A DNA stretch of 64,000 nucleotides from Haloechinothrix_A salitolerans (GCF_039544105.1 NZ_BAABLA010000004.1), one strand, 5' to 3'. Shown: positions 42,380 through 51,382, counted from the stretch's first letter. Numbers and translations: made by a program. Notes: generated by a model not told the origin, from the letters alone.

Positions 42380-42787
42380 TCAGGACGTTCCCGTGCGCTC
42401 GCGAAGCAGGTCGCGGATCTCGGTGAGCAACTCCGCTTCGGTCGGCGCCACCGGTTCCTCGCCAGTCTGCTTCGCGCGCTCGCGACGCTCCTGCATGTGC
42501 TTGACCGGTACCACGATGAGGAAGTACACCACCGCGGCGATGACGGCGAAGTTGATCGCGGCGTTGATGACATTGCCGATGTCGATGAATGTCGCCGGGT
42601 TGTTCTCCAACACCCGAAAGCCGAGCCCCTGGGCGGCGTCCGAGCCGCCGATGGCGTTGATCAACGGCTGGATGATGCTCTCGGTGAAGGCGGTGACGAT
42701 CGCGACGAACGCGGTGCCGATGACGACCGCGACCGCGAGGTCTACGACGTTGCCGCGTAACAGGAACTCCTTGAAGCCCTTGAGCAC
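42380..42787 (-). CDS. mscL: Large-conductance mechanosensitive channel
   Basis: 135 residues, normal MscL length. LKGFKEFLLRGNVVDLAVAV is the N-terminal amphipathic helix and TM1; the second helix is INFAVIAAVVYFLIVVPVK; the C-terminal helical bundle follows. Protects against hypo-osmotic shock. GTG start after GAGGAGG. Confidence 0.96.
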   Translation of the reverse strand: MLKGFKEFLLRGNVVDLAVAVVIGTAFVAIVTAFTESIIQPLINAIGGSDAAQGLGFRVLENNPATFIDIGNVINAAINFAVIAAVVYFLIVVPVKHMQERRERAKQTGEEPVAPTEAELLTEIRDLLRERTGTS

Positions 42788-42877
42788 GATTTCCTCCTCG
42801 GTACGGGATTGACGCCGTATCGCGGCATCCGGGGTTGAGCCAGAGACGCACTCCGACTGTCCGGAGTGGAACGAACG

Positions 42878-43633
42878 CTACCGCAGCGTAATCGTGACCG
42901 GCTGACGCAGCGACGCAGCGGCGACCTGTGTGGCGGTTTCAGCTGGCAGTTCGATCAGCACCAACGGAGCTGCCGTGGCCGAGGTGCCGTGTGACGTGTC
43001 AGGCGCCGTCACGGTCACGACGGGTGCGTCGGTGGCGAGAACGTGGCCCTCGTCGCTGGTGTCGTCAGCGGTGATGACATCGACGCGTGTACCAGGGCGT
43101 AACAGGCCGGTGATCGCGGCGTCGGACAACCGGACGGGCACGGTCGCGGTGTCGGCCGGTTCCCCGCTGGCCTCCGGGACAGTGCCTTCGTCGGACTTCG
43201 CGTCGTCGACGTCGCGGTCAGCGGCCGCCGTGTCGACATCGCCCCCGACCAACGACGTCGTCCCGTCATCGACGATGCGTGCGTCGGTGAGTGGTTCGCC
43301 CGTGCGGGCGGACCCGGCAAGCATCGCGCCGATCGCGGCGTCCGTGGTGGTCAGCGCGCCGGTTGGGACGGCGGATGGTGGCAACCGCGTGACGGTGAGA
43401 TCGGCGGCCCGCAGCGTGGTGCCGGTCGCGACGTCGCGTGCCGTAACGACGACAGGGGAGGCGTGCGCCGCGTCACGCCCATCAGGGGCGAACGCGAGCA
43501 GGGCGCCGGTGGCCAAGAGCGCGGTCGCGACCACTTTCCTCGCCGTCGCGTAATGCCGCGACAGCGTGATGGGCCTGCGGCGAAGCCAGTCTCGGGGGTG
43601 GCGGAGCGCGGAAAGCCAACGTGTGCCGATCAT
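42878..43633 (-). CDS. SAF-domain protein (CpaB/RcpC-like)
   Basis: 251 residues. One membrane helix at ~33-50, then a SAF domain (VVVTARDVATGTTLRAADLT), with an Asp-rich insertion (~125-165), and an RcpC-type region (LRPGTRVDVITADD). CpaB-like proteins help tad pilus assembly, but no tad genes are nearby, so it may be a solitary actinobacterial variant. Confidence 0.75.
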   Translation of the reverse strand: MIGTRWLSALRHPRDWLRRRPITLSRHYATARKVVATALLATGALLAFAPDGRDAAHASPVVVTARDVATGTTLRAADLTVTRLPPSAVPTGALTTTDAAIGAMLAGSARTGEPLTDARIVDDGTTSLVGGDVDTAAADRDVDDAKSDEGTVPEASGEPADTATVPVRLSDAAITGLLRPGTRVDVITADDTSDEGHVLATDAPVVTVTAPDTSHGTSATAAPLVLIELPAETATQVAAASLRQPVTITLR

Positions 43634-43723
43634 GTCGACGACGTTAGGAGTCCCGAACGTCGGCGTGGTAGCCCAGCTATTCGGCTGTGGACAACCGGGT
43701 ACCGGTGGATAACTCGGTGAGAG

Positions 43724-44092
43724 TCAGGACGCCTTCGCCGTCGACGAGCCCGCGCTCGCCGTACTTGAGCTGCTGGACGAACTCGACGAGCTGCCGGAGT
43801 CCGAGGACTTCGACGAGCTGCTGGACGAGCTCGACGAGTCGCTGGAGCTCGACGTGCTCCCCGAATCGGATGAGCCATTGGTTCCGCCACTGGAACCATT
43901 CGCCTTGCCGTTGGTGGAGCGGGAGTCGGTGCGGTAGAACCCGCTGCCCTTGAAGATCACGCCGACCGACCCGAACAGCTTGCGCAGCGGACCGGTGCAC
44001 TCAGGGCAGTCGGTCAAGCTGTCGTCGGTGAACGACTGGACGGCCTCGAACTCGTGGTCGCATTCCTTGCAGGCGTACTGGTAAGTGGGCAC
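43724..44092 (-). CDS. FmdB-family zinc ribbon protein with Ser-rich tail
   Basis: 122 residues. The first ~50 are an FmdB zinc ribbon with two Cys pairs, YACKECDHEFEAVQSF and TDCPECTGPLRKLF. The remaining ~70 are almost only Ser, Gly, Asp and Lys. GTG start with GAGGGAG. A CIRCE-like palindrome lies 17 bp upstream of the start, which would place this gene under heat-shock repressor HrcA (see findings). Confidence 0.85.
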   Translation of the reverse strand: MPTYQYACKECDHEFEAVQSFTDDSLTDCPECTGPLRKLFGSVGVIFKGSGFYRTDSRSTNGKANGSSGGTNGSSDSGSTSSSSDSSSSSSSSSKSSDSGSSSSSSSSSSTASAGSSTAKAS

Positions 44093-44108
44093 CTCAAGCT
44101 CCCTCGTC

Positions 44109-44139
44109 AGCTAGCACTCAACCTATGAGAGTGCTAGCT
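44109..44139. promoter_or_regulatory. CIRCE-like element upstream of fmdB
   Basis: AGCTAGCACTC, nine bases, GAGTGCTAGCT: perfect 11-bp arms. The inner CTAGCACTC-N9-GAGTGCTAG differs from the CIRCE consensus TTAGCACTC-N9-GAGTGCTAA only at the outermost base of each arm. Confidence 0.75.
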
Positions 44140-44240
44140 CCATAATGCGTGATGCCATCCGCCGAGCGCAATCCGGGGTTCGTCACACCGCATATGGCGA
44201 GTTCCGGGGCGTTCGGATGACGAACGACGGGCGAACGTCG

Positions 44241-44888
44241 TCAGGCCGGCAGCGACACCAGCCCGCGTTCCGGCAACAGGGCGCCGCTCAGCCGCACGTC
44301 GTGCGGTTCCGCGGGTAGTTCTGGCACCAGTTCGGCGTCTCGGACCACCGCGATCATCCGGGTGGACGGCGCGGCGTGCGGCAATGAGCGGTCGTAGTAC
44401 CCGGCGCCCCTGCCGAGCCGTACACCGCGATAGTCGATCGCCAACGCTGGCACGAACACGAGGGATGCCCAACCGAGCGCTTCAGGGCCGACCCGCTCGC
44501 CAGCTGGTTCGAGTAGCCCGGGCAGGGCACCGGTGCGCAATGTGTCCTGGCCTTCATAACGCGCCCAGTCCAGCGGCCCTGGGACGTCGGGCACCACCGG
44601 CAAGAGCACCTCGGAGCCGGAATCACGCAGCGCGTCCACCATGGCGAGCGAGCCGGGTTCGGTACCGAACGGGACATAGCAGCACACCGTGGCGGGATTC
44701 CCCGCGCCGTCGGGGGCGACTTTCGCCAGATCCGCCACCGCCCGCACCATTCCGCGTGCCAGTGCCGCCGCGGCGGCCGCCGCGTCCTCGGCCGAGACGG
44801 CGTCACGCTCGGCGAGCAAACGCGCACGCCATGCCGCCTTCGTCGTCGTGTCGGGATGGCGTCCCTCAGGCTTGTCAGATTCCGTCAC
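44241..44888 (-). CDS. 5-formyltetrahydrofolate cyclo-ligase
   Basis: 215 residues. The ATP-binding end motif RLGRGAGYYDRSLPHA and the TEPGSLAMVDALRDSG region identify 5-FCL, which converts folinic acid to methenyl-THF with ATP. Divergent from galU with about 100 bp between. Confidence 0.9.
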   Translation of the reverse strand: MTESDKPEGRHPDTTTKAAWRARLLAERDAVSAEDAAAAAAALARGMVRAVADLAKVAPDGAGNPATVCCYVPFGTEPGSLAMVDALRDSGSEVLLPVVPDVPGPLDWARYEGQDTLRTGALPGLLEPAGERVGPEALGWASLVFVPALAIDYRGVRLGRGAGYYDRSLPHAAPSTRMIAVVRDAELVPELPAEPHDVRLSGALLPERGLVSLPA

Positions 44889-44991
44889 GTGGTCAGGCTA
44901 CGAGGTCACGGGGCCGCCACCGCGAACCCACCGGCATGGGATGCGCGGCTGCTGCCACGCTGAGGGCGGCTGAACGGTTAGGCTGCCCACC

Positions 44992-45891
44992 ATGACGGGC
45001 CCAACCGCGAACGAGAAGACGATCCGTACCGCCATCGTGCCAGCCGCGGGACTCGGCACGAGATTCCTGCCCGCTACGAAAGCGGTCCCCAAGGAACTGC
45101 TGCCTGTCGTTGACACGCCCGGTATCGAACTCGTCGCGGCCGAGGCAGCTGGTGCGGGGGCGGAGCGGCTGGTGATCGTGACGTCGCCTGGCAAGCAGTC
45201 CGTCGCCGACTACTTCGAGACCGCGCCCGCGCTGGAGGACACGCTCGCTCGCAAGGGCAAGGACGCGCTCCTGGAGAAGGTGCGCAGGGCGCCAGGCCTG
45301 CTCGACGTCGAGGTCGCCATTCAGCAGGAGGCGCTCGGTCTCGGCCACGCCGTCGCCTGCGCCCTGCCGAATCTCGATGATGACGACGATGCCGTCGCCG
45401 TCCTGCTGCCGGACGACCTCATCCTGCCGACCGGCGTGCTCGAGCGGATGGCCAAGGTGCGCGCGGAGTACGGCGGCAGCGTGTTGTGCGCGTTCGACGT
45501 GCCGGATGGGGATGTCTCCGCCTACGGTGTGTTCGACGTCTCCGATACCTCGGACGCCGACGTGAAGCAGGTGCACGGGATGGTCGAGAAGCCGGCACCG
45601 GAGGAGGCCCCGTCCACCTTCGCCGCCGCGGGGCGATACCTGCTCGATCGGGCGATTTTCGACGCGCTCGGACGCATCACCCCCGGTGCCGGTGGTGAGC
45701 TGCAACTGACCGACGCGGTGGGTCTCCTCATCGAGGAGGGGCATCCGGTTCATGTTGTGGTGCACCGTGGGGGCAGGCACGATCTCGGCAACCCTGGTGG
45801 TTTCCTGCGCGCCGCGATCGACTTCGCGCTGGAACACCCGGAGTACGGTCCTTCCCTACGTACCTGGCTGGCTGAACGAATCGGAAGCTAA
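44992..45891 (+). CDS. galU: UTP-glucose-1-phosphate uridylyltransferase
   Basis: 299 residues. The nucleotide loop is AAGLGTRFLPATKAVPKELL; GRYLLDRAIFDAL and GGELQLTDAVGLLIEEG are further GalU motifs. Makes UDP-glucose. A TAGGCT hexamer ends seven bases before the ATG, consistent with a leaderless transcript. First gene of galU-glp-rimJ-glpR. Confidence 0.95.
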   Translation: MTGPTANEKTIRTAIVPAAGLGTRFLPATKAVPKELLPVVDTPGIELVAAEAAGAGAERLVIVTSPGKQSVADYFETAPALEDTLARKGKDALLEKVRRAPGLLDVEVAIQQEALGLGHAVACALPNLDDDDDAVAVLLPDDLILPTGVLERMAKVRAEYGGSVLCAFDVPDGDVSAYGVFDVSDTSDADVKQVHGMVEKPAPEEAPSTFAAAGRYLLDRAIFDALGRITPGAGGELQLTDAVGLLIEEGHPVHVVVHRGGRHDLGNPGGFLRAAIDFALEHPEYGPSLRTWLAERIGS

Positions 45892-45894
45892 GCG

Positions 45895-47223
45895 ATGACA
45901 ACACCCGACCAGCAGGAACGCGGTTCCGAGGTCAGCGACGTTCCGCAGCGGGCGCATGGCCTCGGGACCTCGCCCGAGCCCGAACCCGACGTGGAGTTCC
46001 GCTCCGTCGACGACCAGTTGGCGATGGTGCTCGATGCCGCGGTGCGGCCGAGGCCGGTCCGGGTGGCTATTTCGGAAGCACAAGGGCTGCTGTGCGCGGA
46101 GGAGGTCGTCGCCGAGCACGCGCTGCCCGGCTTCGACCAGGCCGCCATCGACGGCTACGCGGTGCGCAGCGTCGACGTCAGGGACGCCGATGGGGAGAAC
46201 CCGGTCGAGTTGCCGGTTGTCGGTGAGATCCAGGCCGGGTCACGGCAGCCCCGTCGGCTGCAGCCCGGCCAGGCGGTGCGAGTGGCGACCGGCGCGCCGC
46301 TACCGACGCTGGCCGACGCCGTCGTGCCGACCGAGTACACCAACGACCACCCCGCCGTGGTGTCGGTGTCGCGGTCGGTGCCGTCCGCGGCGTACGTGCG
46401 CCGGACGGGCGAGGACGTCCAGATCGGGGACGTCGCCGTCCGGAAGGGCGACATCATCGGCGCGGCGCAGGTCGGGCTGCTCGCGGCGGTTGGCAGGTCG
46501 AAGGTCCTTGTCTACCCCCGGCCGAGGGTGTCGATCATCTCGATCGGCGACGAGCTGGTCGACGTCGACCGCACGCCGGGTATCGGACAGGTCTACGACG
46601 TCAACTCCTACGCGCTCGCGGCTGCCGCGAAAGACGCGGGCGCCGAGGTCAACCGGGTCGGCATCGCGCCGAGTGGCGGACATCGGCTGAAGGAGGTCGT
46701 CGAAGGCAGGCTGTTGATGTCGGAGGTCGTTGTCGTCGCGGGTGGCACCAGCGGCAGCGCGGGTGACGACGTCGTGTCCACGCTGCGTGACCTCGGCCAG
46801 ATCGACGTCACCCGGGTGGCGATGCATCCTGGCTCGTTGCAGGGCTTTGGCAAGCTCGGTCCGGACGCCGTGCCGACGTTCCTGGTTCCGGGCAATCCCA
46901 TGAGCGCGCTCGTGGCGTTCGAGGTGTTCATCCGGCCGCTGATCCGTTCGGCGCGCGGCACTCGCAACCCGCATCGCAGGGTGATCAGCGCCCGGCTGCT
47001 GTCGCCGATCACATCGACGCGTGGGCGCAAGGGCTACTTGCGCGGGCAGCTGCTGCGGGACGAGAGCAACGGCGAGTACCTGGTGCAACCGCTCGGCACG
47101 TCCGGCACGCACCTACTCGCGTCGCTCGCCGAGGCGAACTGCCTGATCACGGTCGGGGAGATGCAGACCGAGATCACCGTGGGGGAGCAGGTGCGGGTCG
47201 CGTTCCTGGCGCAACGCGGCTAG
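45895..47223 (+). CDS. glp: MoeA/gephyrin-like molybdotransferase (Glp)
   Basis: 442 residues. MoeA domains in order: ALPGFDQAAIDGYAVRSVD, the molybdate/MPT region GGTSGSAGDDVVSTLRDLG and the C-terminal barrel. In corynebacteria a MoeA paralogue in this position, Glp, binds FtsZ and the membrane receptor GlpR at the division site. The partner gene is at 48079. A role in molybdenum cofactor synthesis remains possible. Starts 3 bp after galU. Confidence 0.88.
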   Translation: MTTPDQQERGSEVSDVPQRAHGLGTSPEPEPDVEFRSVDDQLAMVLDAAVRPRPVRVAISEAQGLLCAEEVVAEHALPGFDQAAIDGYAVRSVDVRDADGENPVELPVVGEIQAGSRQPRRLQPGQAVRVATGAPLPTLADAVVPTEYTNDHPAVVSVSRSVPSAAYVRRTGEDVQIGDVAVRKGDIIGAAQVGLLAAVGRSKVLVYPRPRVSIISIGDELVDVDRTPGIGQVYDVNSYALAAAAKDAGAEVNRVGIAPSGGHRLKEVVEGRLLMSEVVVVAGGTSGSAGDDVVSTLRDLGQIDVTRVAMHPGSLQGFGKLGPDAVPTFLVPGNPMSALVAFEVFIRPLIRSARGTRNPHRRVISARLLSPITSTRGRKGYLRGQLLRDESNGEYLVQPLGTSGTHLLASLAEANCLITVGEMQTEITVGEQVRVAFLAQRG

Positions 47224-47236
47224 CGAAACGGTGATC

Positions 47237-47914
47237 ATGGCGCGACCCCTCTACCCGGAAACTGGATCGGGTGCCGCCGAGCGCAAGAGCCCTGGCTGGC
47301 CGGCACGGCTCGGGCCACTGCGAGTTCCCGCTGGGGACGTCCGGCTACGTCCGGTGCGCTACCGCGACGGCGGCGCGTGGCGACGGCTGCGGTTACGTGA
47401 CCGCGAGTACCTGCGGCGGTGGGAGCCGAACGCTCCTGGAACCTGGGAGGAACGCCATGGGGTGACGGCCTGGCCGACGCAGTGGGCCGGGCTGCGCACG
47501 CTCGGCAGGCGAGGGGTGTGTCTGCCGTTCGCGCTGACCATCGACGGTGAGTTCGCTGGTCAGCTCACGATTGGCAATGTCATCAGAGCGGCGTTGCGGT
47601 CGGCGTGGGTGGGTTACTGGGTCGACTCGGCGCATGCGTCGGGCGGTGTGGCGACGGCGGCGGTCGCGTTGGCCGTCGACCACGCCTTCGGGGACGCGGG
47701 CCTGCACCGGCTCGAGGCGACGGTGCGGCCGGACAACGTCGCCAGCGTGCGGGTGCTGACCAAGCTCGGCTTTCGCAAGGAGGGGCTGTTCGAACGCTAC
47801 CTCGACGTCGACGGCGCGTGGCGGGACCATCTCTGCTTCGCCATCACAGCGGAAGAGACCGGTAGCGGGCTCGTGGCGCGACTCGTCGACGCGGGCAAGG
47901 CGGAGTACGTCTAA
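47237..47914 (+). CDS. rimJ: RimJ-type GNAT acetyltransferase
   Basis: 225 residues from ATG 47237 (GTG 47231 is an alternative). Acetyl-CoA-binding region GYWVDSAHASGGVATAAVAL, followed by LEATVRPDNVASVRVLTKLG, the ribosomal protein N-acetyltransferase pattern. Part of the conserved galU-glp-rimJ-glpR gene order. Confidence 0.85.
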   Translation: MARPLYPETGSGAAERKSPGWPARLGPLRVPAGDVRLRPVRYRDGGAWRRLRLRDREYLRRWEPNAPGTWEERHGVTAWPTQWAGLRTLGRRGVCLPFALTIDGEFAGQLTIGNVIRAALRSAWVGYWVDSAHASGGVATAAVALAVDHAFGDAGLHRLEATVRPDNVASVRVLTKLGFRKEGLFERYLDVDGAWRDHLCFAITAEETGSGLVARLVDAGKAEYV

Positions 47915-48078
47915 CCAGCGCACGGCGTTCTTTCCGCTATGCCCGGCTTGGGTGACCGTACTCACCCATCCTGGTGATGCCATTCCGTGATCTTGCGGCG
48001 TGGCTCCGCCCGATCCGTGTCCGCTGTGGCTAGCGTGGCGTCACGGGAAGCAGTTGTGCAGTCGGGGAGCCAGGAAAG

Positions 48079-49119
48079 ATGCCAAGCTCGTTGATCATCG
48101 TCGCGCTTGCCGCGGCATGGCTCATCGTGCTCGTGCCGATGGTCGCGCGGAAGCGGCAGGAGGTCGGGCAGACGGCGGACGATGCCTTGGCATCACGGAT
48201 CGTGCGGCGGGGGAGCGCGCGCGGCGATAAGCGGGAGGAGCACCTGATGTCCGGATCCGCAGCACACGACGACCGCGCCGATGAGGTTCAGCGGGACGAT
48301 CCTGTCACGTCCGGCGATGTCGAGGACGTCGGGGTCGCCCATGTCAACGCTGTGACCGAGCGTGACGGCGGCGAGGACGTCGACGCCGTTCAGGACGTCG
48401 AATACGTCGAGGACGTCGAGGACGTCGGTGATGAGCGCGACCGCTACGAGGACTACGAGGCCTACGAGGACCGCGATCACGCGTACGACGTCCGTGACAG
48501 GGACTACGACGAGGAGCGGCGGGTGGAGCCGCCTCCCGCCCGCCGAGTGGGCTACCGGCCGGGCCGGGGTGGGTTCGACCCGGAGGCCGCCGAGATCGCG
48601 GCACGGGCGAAGTACGCCTTCCGGCAGCGGGTGGTGGTCGCGCTGCTGGTGACCGTGGTGATCAGCGCGGTCGTCGCGGGCGTCGTCCTGCCGATGGTGT
48701 GGTGGATCACCGGTGCGGCTGGCGCCGCCCTCGCGACGTACCTGGTGTACTTGCGCAGGCAGGTGCGGATCGAGACGGAGATCAGGCAGCGCAGGCTCGC
48801 CCGGCTGAACGCGGCGCGCGCGGGGTGGCGCGAGGACGACGACCACGACTACGACCCTCGCTATGACGAGCGGTACGAGCGCGCCGAGCCAAACTACGCG
48901 GGCTACGAGCAAGCGGAGTACGAGGACTACGACGCGGGCTACCGCGCGCGGCCGTCGATGAGCGAGCGCACGATCCCCGGTGTGGAGCGCAAGCCACGTC
49001 CGCACTCGCGCATGCGGCACCGCAACACGGTCGTCGTCGACATCGACGACGAGGACCCGGCGTTCGAGCAGCTCGAACAGCCCGGTTCGCCGGTGTACCG
49101 GCGGGCGGTCGGCGAGTAG
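48079..49119 (+). CDS. glpR: GlpR/SepX-like divisome membrane protein
   Basis: 346 residues. An N-terminal membrane helix (SSLIIVALAAAWLIVLVPMV), a long acidic Asp/Glu/Tyr-rich cytoplasmic region (~75-150), two central membrane helices (~200-245) and a basic/tyrosine-rich tail ending near HRNTVVVDIDDEDPAFEQL. This matches actinobacterial GlpR (receptor of Glp) and streptomycete SepX, which act at the division septum with FtsZ. Linked to glp two genes upstream. Confidence 0.82.
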   Translation: MPSSLIIVALAAAWLIVLVPMVARKRQEVGQTADDALASRIVRRGSARGDKREEHLMSGSAAHDDRADEVQRDDPVTSGDVEDVGVAHVNAVTERDGGEDVDAVQDVEYVEDVEDVGDERDRYEDYEAYEDRDHAYDVRDRDYDEERRVEPPPARRVGYRPGRGGFDPEAAEIAARAKYAFRQRVVVALLVTVVISAVVAGVVLPMVWWITGAAGAALATYLVYLRRQVRIETEIRQRRLARLNAARAGWREDDDHDYDPRYDERYERAEPNYAGYEQAEYEDYDAGYRARPSMSERTIPGVERKPRPHSRMRHRNTVVVDIDDEDPAFEQLEQPGSPVYRRAVGE

Positions 49120-49145
49120 CGCGGTGCTGCGGCGGGCTCGCGGCG

Positions 49146-51065
49146 TCATTGCCGCGAGAGGGGACCCCGCCGCGCGAAGCCGATCATCGGTCCTGTTATG
49201 CTCGTTCCGCCGCAAGGGGCTGTAGCGCAGTTGGTAGCGCGCCTCGTTCGCATCGAGGAGGTCAGGGGTTCGATTCCCCTCAGCTCCACCTTGGAGGTCT
49301 TATTAGAACATGGGCCTGATTGAAGGTTCTGGAGTAGGACCGCCACGCTCGACATGGAGGAAAGGCCACTCGCTTGGCGGGTGGCCTTTTCGCTTTTCCG
49401 GGGCTTGGGGATGGCGGGTGCGGACTCGTGGTCGTATCGGGCGGGATCTCGTGTGTGCTGCAGGGCGTGGAGCTGCGCGAAGGGCTCGTGGAGGTCGCTG
49501 TCGGTGACGTGTTGATCATCGATGTAGAGGCGGTGGAAGATCGCCTGGTTGAGCATGCGGCGCTGCTGGTCGTTGCAGCGCCGGTAGAGTTCCTGGGGAT
49601 TCTCCAGCAGCTTGAGGCTGGCCTCGATGAGTTGGGCGCTGTCGGTGAGATCGGCGGAGGCGGTGTCGAGCTGTTGGTTGAGCTGGCGTCGCCTGCGTTC
49701 GATGTCGCGGAGTTTGGTTTTGACCTTCGCTTGCGGGAGGGTGCCGTCTGCTGCTAAGTCGATCAAGTTCTCCTCCTTGGTATCGATGTCGCGGAGCTGG
49801 GCGGTGAGCTGCTGGTGCAGCAGTCGTGTGGAGGCTTCTTGCTCACTGATCACGGTGTCGATCTGGGTGCGCACGTCGGCGATGAACTCTTGGTTGAAGC
49901 GGATGGTGGCGTAGTGGCGTTCCACGGCATCCTCGATCAGTTCGACGTTGATGTGGGGCGCGTCGCAGATGTGGGATTGCCGACCGCGGCAGAAGAAATA
50001 CAGGTACTCGGTACCTTTTGAGTTCACCGTGTGTTGGATGGTCATCCGTTGAGTGATGCCAGCGTGTCGGCAGCGGCCGCAGAACAGGGAGCCTTTGAGG
50101 TAGTGGTGGTGGACGCGGCGGCGTTCGTTGGCTGCGGTACGGCCGTCGAGGATGTCCTGGACGCGGTCGAAGAGGTCTTCGTCGATCAGTGGCTCGTGCC
50201 GACCTGGGAACTCTTCGCCCTGGTAGGTGACGTAGCCGATGTAGTAGCGGTCTCGCAGCATCTGCGAGAGCTTGTTGATGGAGACCTTTTTGGCGGGGTG
50301 CTTCGCGGTGGGGCGGGTGCGCAGGCCACGGTCGTAGAGTTCGTCGGAGAGCTCTTCGAGGGTGTAATCGCCGGTGGCGAACAGTTCGAAGCCGAGCTGG
50401 ACGAATGGTGCTCGTTCGGCGTCGAGGATGATGGTGCGGATCTCGCGCCCCTCGGAACGGTCGATGTGGTTGAGGTAGCCAAGTGGGGCGCGCCCGATGG
50501 TGCCGCCGTTGCGAGCCTTTTGCGCCATCTTGTAGGCAATGTCGTCGCCCTGCTGGCGGGATTGGTACTCGTTGAAGGTGGCCAGGATGCCGTGCATGAG
50601 CTGGCCAACCGGGGTGTCGTCGATGGACTCTGTGGCGGAGACGAGTGTGACGCCGCGCTTGCGCAGGTCGGCCATGACGATGGCGTCGTCGTAGCGGTTG
50701 CGCGCCATCCGGGCGAGCATGTAGACGATGATGTAGTCGATATCGCCCTGGGCGCGGACCCGCGCGAGCATCCGCTGGAACGCTTCGCGCTTGGACATCT
50801 CGGTGGCGGAGCGTCCGGGCTCGACGTACTCGTCGATGACGGTGACGCCCAGTTCCTCGGCTTTGCGCAGGCACGCTTTTCGCTGGGCAGGGATGGAGAT
50901 GCCTTCCGGGTCGTAGTCCCTCTTGACTTGGCTTGCGGACGACACGCGAAGGTAGATCACGGCGCGAGTCCCGGGTTCGATGTCGGTTGCGCCTTCCGGG
51001 AGTTCGACCGGGACTGCGACGTCGTGTGCTAGCTCGTCATTCGAGTCGGCGTATGCGCTAGTCAT
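49146..51065 (-). CDS. Large serine recombinase (integrase)
   Basis: 639 residues from ATG 51065. Resolvase domain: catalytic Ser in VIYLRVSSASQ (~40), Arg pair in VYMLARMARNRYDDAI. Recombinase domain (~190-290), zinc ribbon (LFCGRCRHAG ... FFCRGRQSHICD) and a long coiled coil (~400-490). The last ~40 residues, from VELRGIEPLTSSM, are the antisense translation of tRNA-Ala and the DNA beyond it, so the natural C-terminus differs between integrated and circular forms. Confidence 0.92.
   Translation of the reverse strand: MTSAYADSNDELAHDVAVPVELPEGATDIEPGTRAVIYLRVSSASQVKRDYDPEGISIPAQRKACLRKAEELGVTVIDEYVEPGRSATEMSKREAFQRMLARVRAQGDIDYIIVYMLARMARNRYDDAIVMADLRKRGVTLVSATESIDDTPVGQLMHGILATFNEYQSRQQGDDIAYKMAQKARNGGTIGRAPLGYLNHIDRSEGREIRTIILDAERAPFVQLGFELFATGDYTLEELSDELYDRGLRTRPTAKHPAKKVSINKLSQMLRDRYYIGYVTYQGEEFPGRHEPLIDEDLFDRVQDILDGRTAANERRRVHHHYLKGSLFCGRCRHAGITQRMTIQHTVNSKGTEYLYFFCRGRQSHICDAPHINVELIEDAVERHYATIRFNQEFIADVRTQIDTVISEQEASTRLLHQQLTAQLRDIDTKEENLIDLAADGTLPQAKVKTKLRDIERRRRQLNQQLDTASADLTDSAQLIEASLKLLENPQELYRRCNDQQRRMLNQAIFHRLYIDDQHVTDSDLHEPFAQLHALQHTRDPARYDHESAPAIPKPRKSEKATRQASGLSSMSSVAVLLQNLQSGPCSNKTSKVELRGIEPLTSSMRTRRATNCATAPCGGTSITGPMIGFARRGPLSRQ
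49216..49288 (+). tRNA. tRNA-Ala (anticodon CGC), integration target of the element
   Basis: 73-nt cloverleaf: acceptor GGGGCTG / CAGCTCC, anticodon stem CCTCG/CGAGG around loop TTCGCAT (anticodon CGC), T-arm AGGGG TTCGATT CCCCT. Mobile-element DNA begins right at its 3' end; the integrase frame runs antisense through the whole gene. Confidence 0.96.
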
Positions 51066-51093
51066 GAAACTCGGCTCACTACGACGCGACCTG

Positions 51094-51306
51094 TCAGTCG
51101 GCTTCTTCGTCCTTCTTCGTCCCTGGTTCGACGTACTCGTCGATGAAGGCGATGCCCGGTTCCCTGGCTTTGCGGAGACATGCTGCCCACTGCGCTTCGC
51201 AGTCGTGCTCAATTTGACCTGCGGATGCCACGCGTAGGTAAAACACCGCGCGAGTCCCGGGCTTCTGCTCTATCTCGTTGTTCGAGTCGGCGTTGGAGAT
51301 GGTCAT
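51094..51306 (-). CDS. 70-residue partial copy of the recombinase N-terminus, catalytic Ser lost
   Basis: Residues 17-62 (PGTRAVFYLRVASAGQ ... FIDEYVEPG) align with the N-terminal ~50 residues of the integrase encoded 28 bp downstream. The catalytic serine motif RVSS is RVAS here, so the nucleophile is Ala, and a short stretch after it is deleted. The frame is intact, with GAAGAGG before the ATG and an acidic C-terminal end (GTKKDEEAD). It cannot recombine DNA; it may be a relic or a regulator that pairs with the integrase. Confidence 0.65.
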   Translation of the reverse strand: MTISNADSNNEIEQKPGTRAVFYLRVASAGQIEHDCEAQWAACLRKAREPGIAFIDEYVEPGTKKDEEAD

Positions 51307-51382
51307 GGGCGCCTCTTCGCGCGTCAGATCTTCCTTCGTGCGATGCGGTGGTTGTTCGCGGTGAGGACTGGCCGCGGGTGAT

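Noticed and set aside
49289..51065. Integrase C-terminus as an ordinary protein end
   Set aside because: The VELRGIEPLTSSM stretch is the antisense tRNA-Ala, not a protein domain, so no function should be read into it.
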